A stretch of 64,000 nucleotides of DNA from NCBI GenBank assembly GCA_046329055.1, contig JAXLVK010000018.1, positions 1 through 64,000 of the forward strand, written 5' to 3'. Source of the stretch: JADKCL01 sp046329055 (GTDB taxonomy: Bacteria; Bacteroidota; Bacteroidia; J057; JADKCL01). The notes under the pieces were generated by a model. It made no database searches. It was not told where the DNA came from and saw only the letters and a program-made list of their open reading frames with translations. Position 1 is the first letter of the stretch; every line of letters begins with the position of its first letter. Positions 18,212 to 26,944 of the stretch are shown one piece after another. Position numbers and translations under genes: made by a program.

Positions 18212-18960
18212 CAGTATTTCAATGCGATGCGAACAAGTTGCGCCACAATGAGCAAGGCAGCGAAGCCTAGGATTGCATAGCCCAGCTTGGGGTTCGATAT
18301 CCGTTGCCAGCTGTGCAGACGGCGGTGCACGATCGGATACGCGATTGCCAAAACCGCTACGGCCCCTAGGCTACCAATGACGCTTCCGACAAAGATATCC
18401 CCGGGGAAATGCACACCCAGGAACACCCGAGTGAAGCACAGGAAAACCGTGAAAATCCCCACCAAGGCAGGAAGCCAGCGCCGCCATTCGTACATCCCCC
18501 AGGCGAAAAACACACCTCCCGTAGCAAAACTCGTGGCATGCCCCGATGGGAAACTATGCTCCAATGGAGGATTCGGTTCAAAGATTTCGACAGTCGGATC
18601 GATCCTGAAAACCATGGGAGGGCGCGTCCATTCCTCGAACATGAATCGCTTCGCTACCTGGGTCATTCCGCCCGTGAATACAAATGCGAGTGCAAAAGTG
18701 ATTGCCAGCGCCGGGTCCTTCCTCCAAAAAAACAGCAGAATCAGGGCTGGCAGAATGATTCCATCCCCAAGATTGGTGAAGAAATACAAGGAGCTGTAAT
18801 TCAGTGGCTCAGAACGGAATTGGTTCATCCATTGGAATGTACCGTGGTAACCCATCGTCGCCCACCAATAAGCTGACAGGAGCCAAAAAGTGGCCAAAAC
18901 AGCGAAAAACAGCCAAAGCCGCTTCGCGGCATCACCAAACATGGGGCTTCCAATTTCCAT
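18211..18960 (-). CDS. PAP2 family membrane phosphatase (first of tandem pair)
   Basis: A 249-residue PAP2-superfamily protein. Motifs read KRFMFEEWTRPP, HSFPSGHATSFATGG, and TRVFLGVHFPGDIFVGS, all with the expected Lys, Arg, Ser-Gly-His and His residues. Hydrophobic segments (LFFAVLATFWLLSAYWW and several more) make it a polytopic membrane enzyme acting on lipid phosphates. An extended loop between the first helices and motif one makes it longer than its partner gene downstream. The start could also be the ATG at 18942. It lies 23 bases downstream of the two small lipoprotein genes' convoy on the same strand. Confidence 0.9.
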   Translation of the reverse strand: MEIGSPMFGDAAKRLWLFFAVLATFWLLSAYWWATMGYHGTFQWMNQFRSEPLNYSSLYFFTNLGDGIILPALILLFFWRKDPALAITFALAFVFTGGMTQVAKRFMFEEWTRPPMVFRIDPTVEIFEPNPPLEHSFPSGHATSFATGGVFFAWGMYEWRRWLPALVGIFTVFLCFTRVFLGVHFPGDIFVGSVIGSLGAVAVLAIAYPIVHRRLHSWQRISNPKLGYAILGFAALLIVAQLVRIALKY

Positions 18961-18983
18961 CGGGGAAAATTAGTGGGTGTGTC

Positions 18984-19496
18984 CTAGAAATCCGAATCGT
19001 CAAACCAGTAATAAATCCGCCATGGTTCTCCGTTGGCCTCGCGGCGGAGCCTCAAGCGAGCTCTACCCGTGCCAGAATAGACCGTGCTTTCGTTCTCGAC
19101 GATCGTCAAGTTGAAGCTGCGGACCACGTTGGCAGTGTCACCCAACTGATTGTTTTCGATGTAAAAATTCCAATCAAGGGTGATCTGCCGGACCGAACGG
19201 AACAGGTTGTAGGCGATTGCCATCTCCTGCCCTTTGTCCCAGCGTTGCTCGGCTGCGGCATCGAAATCGTAGTAAACAAACGTGAAGTCGTTCGTGAACA
19301 GCTTGCCGTAAAGGCTCGTGTCACGCAATTCGTAGGCATTCTTGAAGAAATCGAAGAATCCATCGATCTGCGTTCGGTCACCGAGGACATTCTGATCGCT
19401 CAGGCCGTCCGGGTCGAGTTCAGGCGCGAAGGGATTGCAGGCGCTGAGCAGCAGCACCGACAATGTAATCCCGATCCACCATCCTCTATTGTACAT
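18984..19496 (-). CDS. Small lipoprotein with NTF2-like fold (second of pair)
   Basis: A 170-residue putative lipoprotein with lipobox LLLSAC ending at about residue 20. The rest has the length and pattern of an NTF2/SnoaL-like domain: an N-terminal helix (IDGFFDFFKNAYELRDTSLY), a strand pair (FTNDFTFVYYDFD) and C-terminal strands (ARLRLRREANGEPWRIYYW). No catalytic residues are evident. It overlaps the upstream gene by 11 bases and resembles it in plan, suggesting an old duplication. Function unknown; an envelope location is inferred from the signal. Confidence 0.7.
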   Translation of the reverse strand: MYNRGWWIGITLSVLLLSACNPFAPELDPDGLSDQNVLGDRTQIDGFFDFFKNAYELRDTSLYGKLFTNDFTFVYYDFDAAAEQRWDKGQEMAIAYNLFRSVRQITLDWNFYIENNQLGDTANVVRSFNLTIVENESTVYSGTGRARLRLRREANGEPWRIYYWFDDSDF

Positions 19497-20067
19497 AATT
19501 CAATTTCAACCTGCTCCAACTCGAATCCGCATGCGTTTCGTAGTCCGTCCATCGGGTAATTTCCCATTCATTGAAGGCATTGACCTTGCACAGGAACTCC
19601 AGTTGCCCTACAAAGCGAACAGTCAATGCCGTATCGGTATGGTTCATCACCATGTCGTAGTCTCCAATGTATCGAACGGAATCGCTGCTGAAGGATTGCA
19701 AATCTACCTGATGCAATTGCAGCCGATTGCCACTCGTCAACCCCAAATTGGGCTTGAGGTTGGAGAGCCAACTTTGCTCGTCCTGCCATGACCAACTGTT
19801 CCAAAGCAGCTCATTTCCAGTATAGGTCTGAGTGCTCGGAAGGAAATGAAATGCGTCCGCTCGGAAGCAACGCAGGTAATTTTGGACGTTTTGCTGATCC
19901 ATCGCCCGGCTCAGATTGGCGAGCAGGATGTTGTAATCGGTGGGACTGACCCAATCGGAGCTGCTTTGGTCGGGCGGCTCCACTTCACGCGTCTTCAGGC
20001 AGCCACCCAATACAATGGCCAACCCCAGGTACGCGCAAGCAAGTCTGATCCAATTTCCCTTCCTCAT
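19486..20067 (-). CDS. Small lipoprotein with NTF2-like fold (first of pair)
   Basis: A 193-residue putative lipoprotein; the lipobox VLGGC follows a membrane segment (LACAYLGLAIVLGG). The predicted mature domain starts SDWVSPTDYNILLANLSRAM and runs DQQNVQNYLRCFRADAFHFL, with later strands (RYIGDYDMVMNHTDTALTV, TVRFVGQLEFLCKV, NEWEITRWTDYE), consistent with an NTF2-like cone. It lies at the head of a tight unit with a second such lipoprotein and two PAP2 genes. No function can be given. Confidence 0.7.
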   Translation of the reverse strand: MRKGNWIRLACAYLGLAIVLGGCLKTREVEPPDQSSSDWVSPTDYNILLANLSRAMDQQNVQNYLRCFRADAFHFLPSTQTYTGNELLWNSWSWQDEQSWLSNLKPNLGLTSGNRLQLHQVDLQSFSSDSVRYIGDYDMVMNHTDTALTVRFVGQLEFLCKVNAFNEWEITRWTDYETHADSSWSRLKLNYVQ

Positions 20068-20076
20068 GAAAGAATC

Positions 20077-20114
20077 AGGCTTCCGTCCAGCGATTTTGCG
20101 CCGAGCGGAAGCCT
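20077..20114 (-). terminator. Hairpin between the DUF3108 and lipoprotein genes
   Basis: AGGCTTCCG (20077-20085) pairs with CGGAAGCCT (20106-20114), a 9-base perfect stem with a 20-base loop. It lies just downstream of the DUF3108 gene and directly before the lipoprotein start. The T-run on the minus strand is weak, so it could be a terminator, an attenuator or an RNA-stability element. Confidence 0.5.
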
Positions 20115-20137
20115 AAAGATAATTCATTTTTCGCAGA

Positions 20138-20959
20138 TCAGCGTACCCGCGAGGTCATGGGATGACGCAGGTTGGAAGCCTTTACGTAGTCCACCTGCAC
20201 CGACCCGATCACCAAGCCCGACTCTACACGGATCGGAATCCGGTTTTCGTCGTCTGAGATCCACAGGAACAGGTCCCCTTCGTGTTGGAAGATGCCCCCT
20301 TCGCGAACGAGAGGCTTCAGCTTCACCGTGCGGTACTTGATCCCGCCAACCTCGATCACCTCCCGACCCAGGAAGGCGACATCCAGGTCGTGAACCTTCT
20401 TGTCGATGAAGTTCTGAAACTTATAGGTATCGCCCGGCTTGGCGGTGGTGTAATCCTGCGTCCTAGCAAAGTAAAACGCCGACATCACGTCCTGAATGTA
20501 AGGCGGAACATCATAGATGATCGGCCCAGGAACAGTGGTAGAGCGCTCGTAAGCTTTGTGTCCCGTCTGATCAAATTCCACCTCCGAGTAGTGCTTGAAG
20601 CTACCCTCCTCGATCTTGCGCTTGAACTTGTGGGGTGCAAGGGACTCCATGTCCACAAAAGTCTCGTACCTGTCATTTACCTTGAAGAAAAGGCTGAACG
20701 ACTTGGACGAAATCCCTTGACCCACCATGTGGTAGCACTTCCGGCCATTGACCACGACAGGCTCCGACTTCACTTCGAGTTTGGCTGTGCCGGCGGAGAT
20801 TGCGCCATAGTGTACGCGGTACTCCACGATCTCACCGGCTTGGAATGCATTGTTGGGCAGCTTGCGCGGAAGGGGCTGACCGTCGCTCATTCCCGTCAAG
20901 AGAACAAAGCTCGCAGCCAAGGTGATGGCCGCATTGGGAATCCATCTCTTATTCTTCAT
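20138..20959 (-). CDS. DUF3108 domain exported protein
   Basis: A 273-residue exported protein with an N-terminal signal segment (AAITLAASFVLLTGMSDG) and a DUF3108 domain over most of its length. Recognisable pieces are FQAGEIVEYRVHYGAISAGTAKL, GRKCYHMVGQGISSKSFSLFFKVNDRYET, and a late ISDDENRIPIRVE strand followed by GSVQVDYV. The family is predicted to be periplasmic and beta-rich; no activity is known. The ATG at 20959 is chosen because it precedes a signal peptide; an upstream frame reaches 21061 but adds unlikely sequence. Confidence 0.8.
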   Translation of the reverse strand: MKNKRWIPNAAITLAASFVLLTGMSDGQPLPRKLPNNAFQAGEIVEYRVHYGAISAGTAKLEVKSEPVVVNGRKCYHMVGQGISSKSFSLFFKVNDRYETFVDMESLAPHKFKRKIEEGSFKHYSEVEFDQTGHKAYERSTTVPGPIIYDVPPYIQDVMSAFYFARTQDYTTAKPGDTYKFQNFIDKKVHDLDVAFLGREVIEVGGIKYRTVKLKPLVREGGIFQHEGDLFLWISDDENRIPIRVESGLVIGSVQVDYVKASNLRHPMTSRVR

Positions 20960-21076
20960 AGCAAATACGTGTTTCCTAATCCGCATCAAAAAGCAGGCCA
21001 ATCCTGTTTTCACGAATTTGCATTTTTCAACGAAATCTCTGGTAAATAAGTTTCGGGCCACAAATCCAGCAAAAAA

Positions 21077-22879
21077 TCAGGCCTCCACACCCAATTCTTG
21101 CTCGATCAATTGCTTCCGGTGAATGTTCGCGTAGTACCCTCCGGCGTCCACCAACCTCGCATGGTTGCCCTGTTCCACAATCCTTCCGTGTTCCAATACC
21201 AGGATCAGATCAGCGTCCTGAATCGTGGATACCCTGTGGCTGACCATGATCACTGCCATCTCGGGGCGATCGATCCGGGCTTGACGTAGATTTCCTAGGA
21301 TCAGTTCCTCCGTTTTGGTATCCACTGCACTGAGGGAGTCATCGAGGATGAGCAGCTTGGGCTCGCGAACCCAGGCGCGTGCAAGTGCGAGTCGCTGCTT
21401 CTGTCCGCCGGATAGGGTCACGCCCCTCTCCCCGATCACTGTCTCGAATCCTTCCTTGAATCCGACCACATTGTCATACACCCCGGACAGCTTGGTTGCA
21501 AGTTCTACTTGTTCGCGGGTCGCTCCGGGCAGGCCAAATGCGACATTTTCCAAGATGCTCTCCGAAAACAGGAACACATCCTGTGGCGCATACCCGATTT
21601 CGTTGCGCAGGTTTTCCTTGCTGTATTCGCGGATGTCCCTGCCATCGATCAGAATCTGCCCCTCTTGAGGATCAAACAGTCTGGGAATCAAATTGCAGAG
21701 GGTCGATTTGCCAGATCCCGTCGCCCCGATGATCCCGAGTTTCTGCCCAGGCTCCAAGGTAAAGCTGATCTCCTGCAAGGCATGAGTGCCCGTGGAGGGA
21801 TACACCAAGCCGACCTCCTTGAATTCTACACGAGCAGCTTCAATCTGATGCTTGGTTGCTGGAAATTCGATCTCCGAACGTTCGTCCAAGAAATCGTTGA
21901 TCCGTTGCTGACTTGCCGCTGCACGCTGTGTGAGGCTCGTCACCCATCCCAATGAGATGATCGGGAAGGTGAGCATGTTCACATAAATGATGAACTCCGC
22001 AATGTTGCCCACTGAAAGCGTGCCGTCGATGACCTTTTCGGCCCCAATCCACACGAGCAAGGCCGTGCTCAACCCCACAAGGACCATCACCACCGGGAAA
22101 AAGTAGCTGTTCAACCGGATCAATCCCATTGAGCGGCCATGGTATTCCCTGCTTTCAGATTCGAACTTCCGGCCAAAGTCCCGTTCCCGCGTATAGGCCA
22201 TGGTCAGGCGAATGCCAGAATAGACTTCCTGCGTGAAAGCCGTGAGTTTGGACATTTGCTCCTGAATCCGGTCACTCCGTTTCAGCACCCGGCTTTCCAC
22301 ATAGTAGATGAGGAAGCTCAGCAGCGGAAGTGGCAGCAGCGTGTACAATGTCAGCTCCGGGTTCACGGTCATCATCGTGATCACCACCACGATCATCAGC
22401 GAGATGGTATTGATGGTGTACATGATGCCGGGACCGAGGTACATCCTCACGCGACCCACATCCTCAGTGATGCGTGCCATCAGGTCGCCCGTCCGGTTTT
22501 TGCGGTAGAAGCTCAGGCTGAGTTCCTGATAGTGGGCGTACATGTCGTTGCGGAGGTCAAATTCCACCTTGCGGGACATCACGATCAGCGTCTGCCGCAT
22601 CAGGAACATGAACAATCCCCGAATGAGGGCAAAGGAGATGGTCAGGATGCTGAAAACCACCAAGCTCGTCCCGATCAATCCGTTCACGCTGCTTCGGACT
22701 GCAAAGCCTTCATGCAATGCGTCCACCTTGATCAGGTCACCCACCAGGTCGATCGCACTACGCACTACCTGAGGGGGATAGATGCCAAAGAGATTCGCCA
22801 GGATCACACACAGTGTCCCGAAGAGCAGCAGCCCCTTGTACCGCCAAATGTATTTGTTGAGCCGCTTGAGTGCCTTCAC
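21077..22879 (-). CDS. ABC transporter with fused membrane and ATPase domains (MsbA-like exporter)
   Basis: A 600-residue half-transporter: about six membrane helices in residues 15-310, then an ATPase domain. Walker A is GATGSGKST, the signature is LSGGQKQRLALARAW, Walker B is LLILDDSLSAVD, and the switch histidine is in MVSHRVSTI. The plan is that of homodimeric or heterodimeric lipid/drug exporters (MsbA, MdlB, BmrA). No partner gene lies next to it, so a homodimer is likely. Substrate unknown; a lipid or toxic small molecule is typical. Confidence 0.93.
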   Translation of the reverse strand: MKALKRLNKYIWRYKGLLLFGTLCVILANLFGIYPPQVVRSAIDLVGDLIKVDALHEGFAVRSSVNGLIGTSLVVFSILTISFALIRGLFMFLMRQTLIVMSRKVEFDLRNDMYAHYQELSLSFYRKNRTGDLMARITEDVGRVRMYLGPGIMYTINTISLMIVVVITMMTVNPELTLYTLLPLPLLSFLIYYVESRVLKRSDRIQEQMSKLTAFTQEVYSGIRLTMAYTRERDFGRKFESESREYHGRSMGLIRLNSYFFPVVMVLVGLSTALLVWIGAEKVIDGTLSVGNIAEFIIYVNMLTFPIISLGWVTSLTQRAAASQQRINDFLDERSEIEFPATKHQIEAARVEFKEVGLVYPSTGTHALQEISFTLEPGQKLGIIGATGSGKSTLCNLIPRLFDPQEGQILIDGRDIREYSKENLRNEIGYAPQDVFLFSESILENVAFGLPGATREQVELATKLSGVYDNVVGFKEGFETVIGERGVTLSGGQKQRLALARAWVREPKLLILDDSLSAVDTKTEELILGNLRQARIDRPEMAVIMVSHRVSTIQDADLILVLEHGRIVEQGNHARLVDAGGYYANIHRKQLIEQELGVEA

Positions 22880-22924
22880 CGCAATCGATCGATTATCAAT
22901 TCACCGAGGGAATCCCTCCGGTCT

Positions 22925-24303
22925 TCATTCGAACTGAAGAGGAAGGGGATTGTTTTGCCTTCCTGCCAGTTGCGGATCCATGATCTGAAACTCCTGCTCG
23001 GTGAACCGGATGTCGTAATCCTCCAATTCCTGCAGGATCGGCTCGTAGATGTCGCGGATCGTGGGAATGAGCACGCCACGGGAACGGATGTTGCCGGCGA
23101 GGATATGTTTCGCTGCGATCGCAGCGGGCAAGCCCACGGTCCTGCTAATCGCTGTATGCCAATGGTCGCGCCCCTTGTCCACCATGGATGAGACGAGGCG
23201 ACGATACACACCGTTCAGTTCGTACTCCAATTCGTGCTGCATCACCACCATGTCCATGTCGTCGTCTTCGAATACCCACTGGGACAGAAGGATATGCTCT
23301 AGAATTTCGGCAGGAGAAGCATTTTCCAACGGAATTTGCTGATCACTCATGAAGCCGAGATTTTCCAGCTTGCGGAGCACTTCCCCATCCTGGTACTCAT
23401 CCAAAAAGAAAGCCAGGCGTTCACGGTCAGCGAGTGCGCCATAGTGGGGCACGTAGCTGAACAGGAAGTCTCTGTAGGTCATGCCCTTGCTGTTGGAAAT
23501 GCGGTAGCTGCCATCCGTCACCCCCATCTGAACGAAGGCGTCCCACATCTTGCAGTACCCGGGATACCGCAGCGTTGCGCGGTACAGAAGGGTGTCCACC
23601 TCTTCCAAATTGTAGAGTTTCAGGTACTTGACGGAGTTCAACGTAAGCCTCGAAGACGCGAGGAACCTCGATCTCCTCGATGGTGCTGAACAGGCGGTGG
23701 TAGGCGCAGGTAGCGGACACGACCGTTGCGGCGGTATTGCGCGACGCCGCCTGAGGACTCTACAAGGATCACGTTTCGAGGAGCCCATGTGAATTTGTAG
23801 CCCCATTCGTTCACGCTTCAGGAGCCACGAGCGCACCACAGTAGCTGCGGAAACTGATGATCCTGCCGCCATTTTCGCGGACACGCTCCACCATTTCCAT
23901 CGCGCTCATGTGGTCAATGCCCGCATCCACGCCGACCTCATTCAGGAAAATGAGATCAGCCGCTTGCCGCAGCGTCCAAAGCAGCCATCTCGTTGGAGAC
24001 ATAGCTCGCCGTCACCAGTGCGTGCGCAGGGCAAGACAGTCACGGTTGGCCAGCATGCATGCTGGGAGGCAGCAGTGAGATCACCAAATCCGCCTCGGAA
24101 ATCGCCTCACGGCGACGCACATCGTCCGTGGCATCGAAGAAGATCCCACGACCACGGGGATGGCCACCGACTTTTTCGACCGCAAGACTTTCCTGCATGT
24201 CGCCGACCACAACTTCCCATCCACCAGCCTCGGCATGATCCAGCAAGTATTGGATCATCGTCGTTGCAGAACGACCAGCGCCTATCACCAAAATTCTCTT
24301 CAT
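22925..24303 (-). pseudogene. Saccharopine dehydrogenase-like (lysine-pathway) protein broken by about six frame breaks
   Basis: The gene starts normally: MKRILVIGAGRSATTMIQYL (Rossmann GxGxxxT) and ends normally with a long intact C-terminal part (SVKYLKLYNLEEVDTLLYRA onward, including TVGLPAAIAAKHIL). Between 24060 and 23640 the match jumps frame about six times. Pieces read, in order: LLPPSMHA, LANRDCLALRTH, LVTASYVSNEMAALD, LIFLNEVGVDAGIDHMSAM followed by SYCGALVAPEA, NEWGYKFTWAPRNVILVESS, YHRLFSTIEEIEVPRV. These are the conserved pieces of saccharopine reductases in the right order with little residue damage. Most breaks need one base gained or lost, for example a missing C restoring His-Leu. 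The enzyme would act in lysine degradation or synthesis. Confidence 0.85.
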
Positions 24304-24397
24304 GGCTCCAAAAGTTTGGGGCGAAATTACGGATGTCGGGAGAGATTCGCCAAGGATTTGGGTGACGGATTCCCGACCTTGATCGTATCTTGGCCAA

Positions 24398-25045
24398 ATG
24401 CAATCGACAGAAAAGCATCTCGCGGTCACGCGCACAGCCCGTTATTTCCAAGCTGGAGAACTCAGCCCCAAGACACGCCGGCTATGGATCGTGCTGCATG
24501 GGTATGGGCAAAAGGCGAGTTTTTTCATCAAGCACTTCGAGCACTTGGTGGATGGAGGGGACTGCGTGATTGCTCCCGAGGGCCTTTCTAGGTTCTATTT
24601 GGATGGGAAATGGGAGCGCGTGGGCGCGACTTGATGACCAAAGAAGATCGCCTGCACGAAATCCAAGACTACGTGGCCTACCTCGATGCCGTGCTCGCGA
24701 ATGGCACGGGCGACCAAGATCTGCCAGAGGTGGTCTTACTGGGATTTTCCCAAGGCGCCACAACTGCCTGGCGATGGCTCATGAAGGGCAAAATCCGTCC
24801 CCAGCAATTCATCATGGGCAGGCGGCGTGGCCACTGATGCATTGAGAACTCCAAGGAGCGCCTTGTTGATTGGTGGATTGCACTTCGTCTTGGGAGACGC
24901 CGACTAATACGTGACCATGGAAAATGCCCAAAAGCAACTCTCCAACCTCAAGGAGATCAAACCTGATGCACGGCTGTGGGCATTCAACGGCGATCACCGG
25001 ATGGATCAGCCGACGCTGAATGCAATCATCGATTCATGGGGGTAA
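24398..25045 (+). pseudogene. Phospholipase/carboxylesterase (alpha/beta hydrolase) broken by two frameshifts and a stop
   Basis: The product would be an esterase of about 210 residues. The first frame holds the oxyanion region (RRLWIVLHGYGQKASFF) and APEGLSRFYLDGKWERVGAT, then stops. One missing G near 24633 restores WMTKEDRLHEIQDYV and the nucleophile elbow LLGFSQGA. One missing base near 24820 restores GGVATDALRTPRSALLIGG and the catalytic Asp region (GGLHFVLGDAD). A TAA at the next codon, where Gln would fit, is followed by an open frame with YVTMENAQKQLSNL and the catalytic His in FNGDHRMD. Nucleophile, Asp and His are all present. A -7 box TATCTTGG ends 4 bases before the ATG. Confidence 0.85.
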
Positions 25046-25135
25046 CCCATTAGGTTCGATAGAACGTCACATTGCCTCTTGATTCGCTGATTGCGATTGA
25101 GGTAGCAGCTTCCAAAATGGATTTCCCGATTGCCC

Positions 25136-26350
25136 TCAGGCCTGGGAAAGGCTATGCCCCAGCTTCTCGCGCTTGGTTTGGAGATAGAAGGCGTTGTGAG
25201 GATTGGGCTTGACCTCGATGGGGACGTTTTCCACGATTTCCAGCCCATAGCCAATCAATCCCGTCCGTTTCCGGGGGTTGTTGGTCATGAGGCGCATCTT
25301 GGAAACCCCGAGATCCCGAAGAATCTGCGCCCCTACCCCATAGTCGCGCTCGTCCATCTTGAAGCCCAATTCGATGTTGGCTTGGACGGTGTCGAGTCCT
25401 TGCTCTTGGAGCTTGTAGGCCTTGAGCTTATTCAGCAGACCGATACCCCGGCCCTCTTGGTTCATGTAAAGGATGATGCCCTTGCCTTCATGCTCCACCA
25501 TTTCCATGGCGCGAGCGAGTTGTTCCCCGCAGTCGCAGCGGCAGGAGCCGAAGATGTCACCCGTGACGCAGCTCGAATGCACCCGCACAAGGACGGGTTC
25601 GTCTTTGTCCCAGGTTCCCTTGACCAAGGCCATGTGGATCTCATCCGTATGGATTTGGCGGAAGGCGATCAGGTCGAAACTGCCTGCTTGTGTGGGCAGG
25701 TCGATGCCGATTTCCCGGACGATGAGTGAGTCGTGCTTCAGTCGGTACTCGATCAGGTCGGCGATGGTCACGAGCTTGAGGCCAAAGTTGTCGGCGATCA
25801 CGCGCAGTTCCGGGAGGCGTGCCATGGTGCCATCAGCATTCATGATCTCGACAAGTGCGCCCGCAGGCTCGAAGCCCGCCAAGCGGGCGAAGTCGATGGC
25901 GGCTTCGGTATGACCGGAACGGCGGAGCACTCCCTCAGGCTTCGCTTTGAGTGGGAAGATATGCCCCGGACGACCGAAGTCCTCAGGCCGAGAATGGGGA
26001 TCGATGAGGGCTTGGATCGTCTTGGCGCGGTCGCTTGCGGAAATGCCGCTGGTCACACCGTTCTTGAGCAGGTCCACCGAAACGGTGAACGGAGTCGCAT
26101 GGAGGGCGGTGTTCTTGCCGACCATGAGGTCGAGCTTGAGTTCCTCACAGCGCTCCTCGGGCAGGGACATGCAGATGAGTCCGCGCCCATGCGTGGCCAT
26201 GAAATTCACCACTTCGGGCGTCACGTGACGGGCAGCGATGATAAAATCTCCTTCGTTCTCACGATCCTCATCGTCCACAACGATGATCAACTTGCCTTGG
26301 CGGATGTCCTCGATGGCTTCCGCGATGCTATCGACTTTGATCTTTGACAT
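25136..26350 (-). CDS. ribBA: Bifunctional 3,4-dihydroxy-2-butanone-4-phosphate synthase / GTP cyclohydrolase II
   Basis: A 404-residue fusion enzyme that feeds both precursors into riboflavin synthesis. The N-terminal DHBP synthase half (about 1-205) has VVDDEDRENEGDFI, the THGRGLICM and GHTEAAIDFARLAG signatures. The C-terminal GTP cyclohydrolase II half (about 210-404) has the zinc ligands in CVTGDIFGSCRCDCG, the YMNQEGRGIGLLNKLKAY motif, and the LMTNNPRKRTGLIGYGL stretch. The ATG at 26350 is correct for the family; a longer frame to 26485 adds unrelated residues. A perfect -7 box on the minus strand ends only 4 bases before the ATG. Neighbouring riboflavin genes are not seen. Confidence 0.97.
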   Translation of the reverse strand: MSKIKVDSIAEAIEDIRQGKLIIVVDDEDRENEGDFIIAARHVTPEVVNFMATHGRGLICMSLPEERCEELKLDLMVGKNTALHATPFTVSVDLLKNGVTSGISASDRAKTIQALIDPHSRPEDFGRPGHIFPLKAKPEGVLRRSGHTEAAIDFARLAGFEPAGALVEIMNADGTMARLPELRVIADNFGLKLVTIADLIEYRLKHDSLIVREIGIDLPTQAGSFDLIAFRQIHTDEIHMALVKGTWDKDEPVLVRVHSSCVTGDIFGSCRCDCGEQLARAMEMVEHEGKGIILYMNQEGRGIGLLNKLKAYKLQEQGLDTVQANIELGFKMDERDYGVGAQILRDLGVSKMRLMTNNPRKRTGLIGYGLEIVENVPIEVKPNPHNAFYLQTKREKLGHSLSQA

Positions 26351-26354
26351 GGCG

Positions 26355-26362
26355 CAAAGATA
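26355..26362 (-). promoter_or_regulatory. -7 promoter box immediately before ribBA
   Basis: TATCTTTG on the minus strand matches the Bacteroidota -7 consensus TAnnTTTG exactly. Only 4 bases separate it from the ATG, so the predicted transcript begins at or inside the start codon. Confidence 0.6.
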
Positions 26363-26527
26363 CAGAAAATGCCAGTGAATGCCGGAGCAGCATTTGTTGG
26401 GGTGCAAAGGCAGGGTTTTGCTCCCCAACGGCCCCTTGAAACATGCTGGAATGCAGCACACGGCACTGCCCCTATTTTCTCCCAAGACTTATTATTATTG
26501 TAGTATCAATCACCCACACCAACTTCC

Positions 26528-26932
26528 ATGGGAGAAAAGACTAGGTTTTACATCATTATCATCATCCTCGCGGGGATCGTCCTCCTCCAATTCCTGTGGC
26601 GACCCAAGGGAGGAGCCACGAGCGACAAGCCGACATTTGAAAGCACATTGGACTCCATCCGCAGCACACTTGCCGAGTTCAAAACGCAAAACGACTCGAT
26701 TCGGTCCGCAGCATCAGCCATTGCCCTGAGCCAATCCAAGGCCGAGGCACAATACGAGCTCGTCCGCCAGGACTTCCTCAACAAGCTCAACGCCATTTCA
26801 GGGCAAATCGCCTCTGCGAGAAGCCAATACGTGCAGCTCATGGCTCAGCTCAAAGTCTTGAATGAACAATTCAAGGATTCTGGCGCGCCGGACTCCATTC
26901 CCACGCTGGATCAATTGACTAGAGGCAACTAA
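26528..26932 (+). CDS. Membrane-anchored coiled-coil protein of unknown function
   Basis: A 134-residue protein with one N-terminal membrane anchor (FYIIIIILAGIVLLQFLW) and a periplasmic or cytoplasmic coiled coil (SIRSTLAEFKTQNDSIRSAA, AEAQYELVRQDFLNKLNAI, SQYVQLMAQLKVLNEQF). No known family is recognised. It is followed after 12 bases by another coiled-coil envelope protein, so the two may form one complex. Translation starts at the ATG after a long AT-rich leader. Confidence 0.65.
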   Translation: MGEKTRFYIIIIILAGIVLLQFLWRPKGGATSDKPTFESTLDSIRSTLAEFKTQNDSIRSAASAIALSQSKAEAQYELVRQDFLNKLNAISGQIASARSQYVQLMAQLKVLNEQFKDSGAPDSIPTLDQLTRGN

Positions 26933-26944
26933 ACGCAGACACCC

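Noticed and set aside
22139..23191. Plus-strand reading frame of 350 codons opposite the ABC transporter
   Set aside because: Antisense, with His- and Gln-rich composition typical of an opposite-strand shadow of a transporter gene.
26363..26520. FMN riboswitch upstream of ribBA
   Set aside because: The -7 box ends 4 bases before the ATG, leaving no room for a leader. No conserved FMN aptamer sequence is seen.
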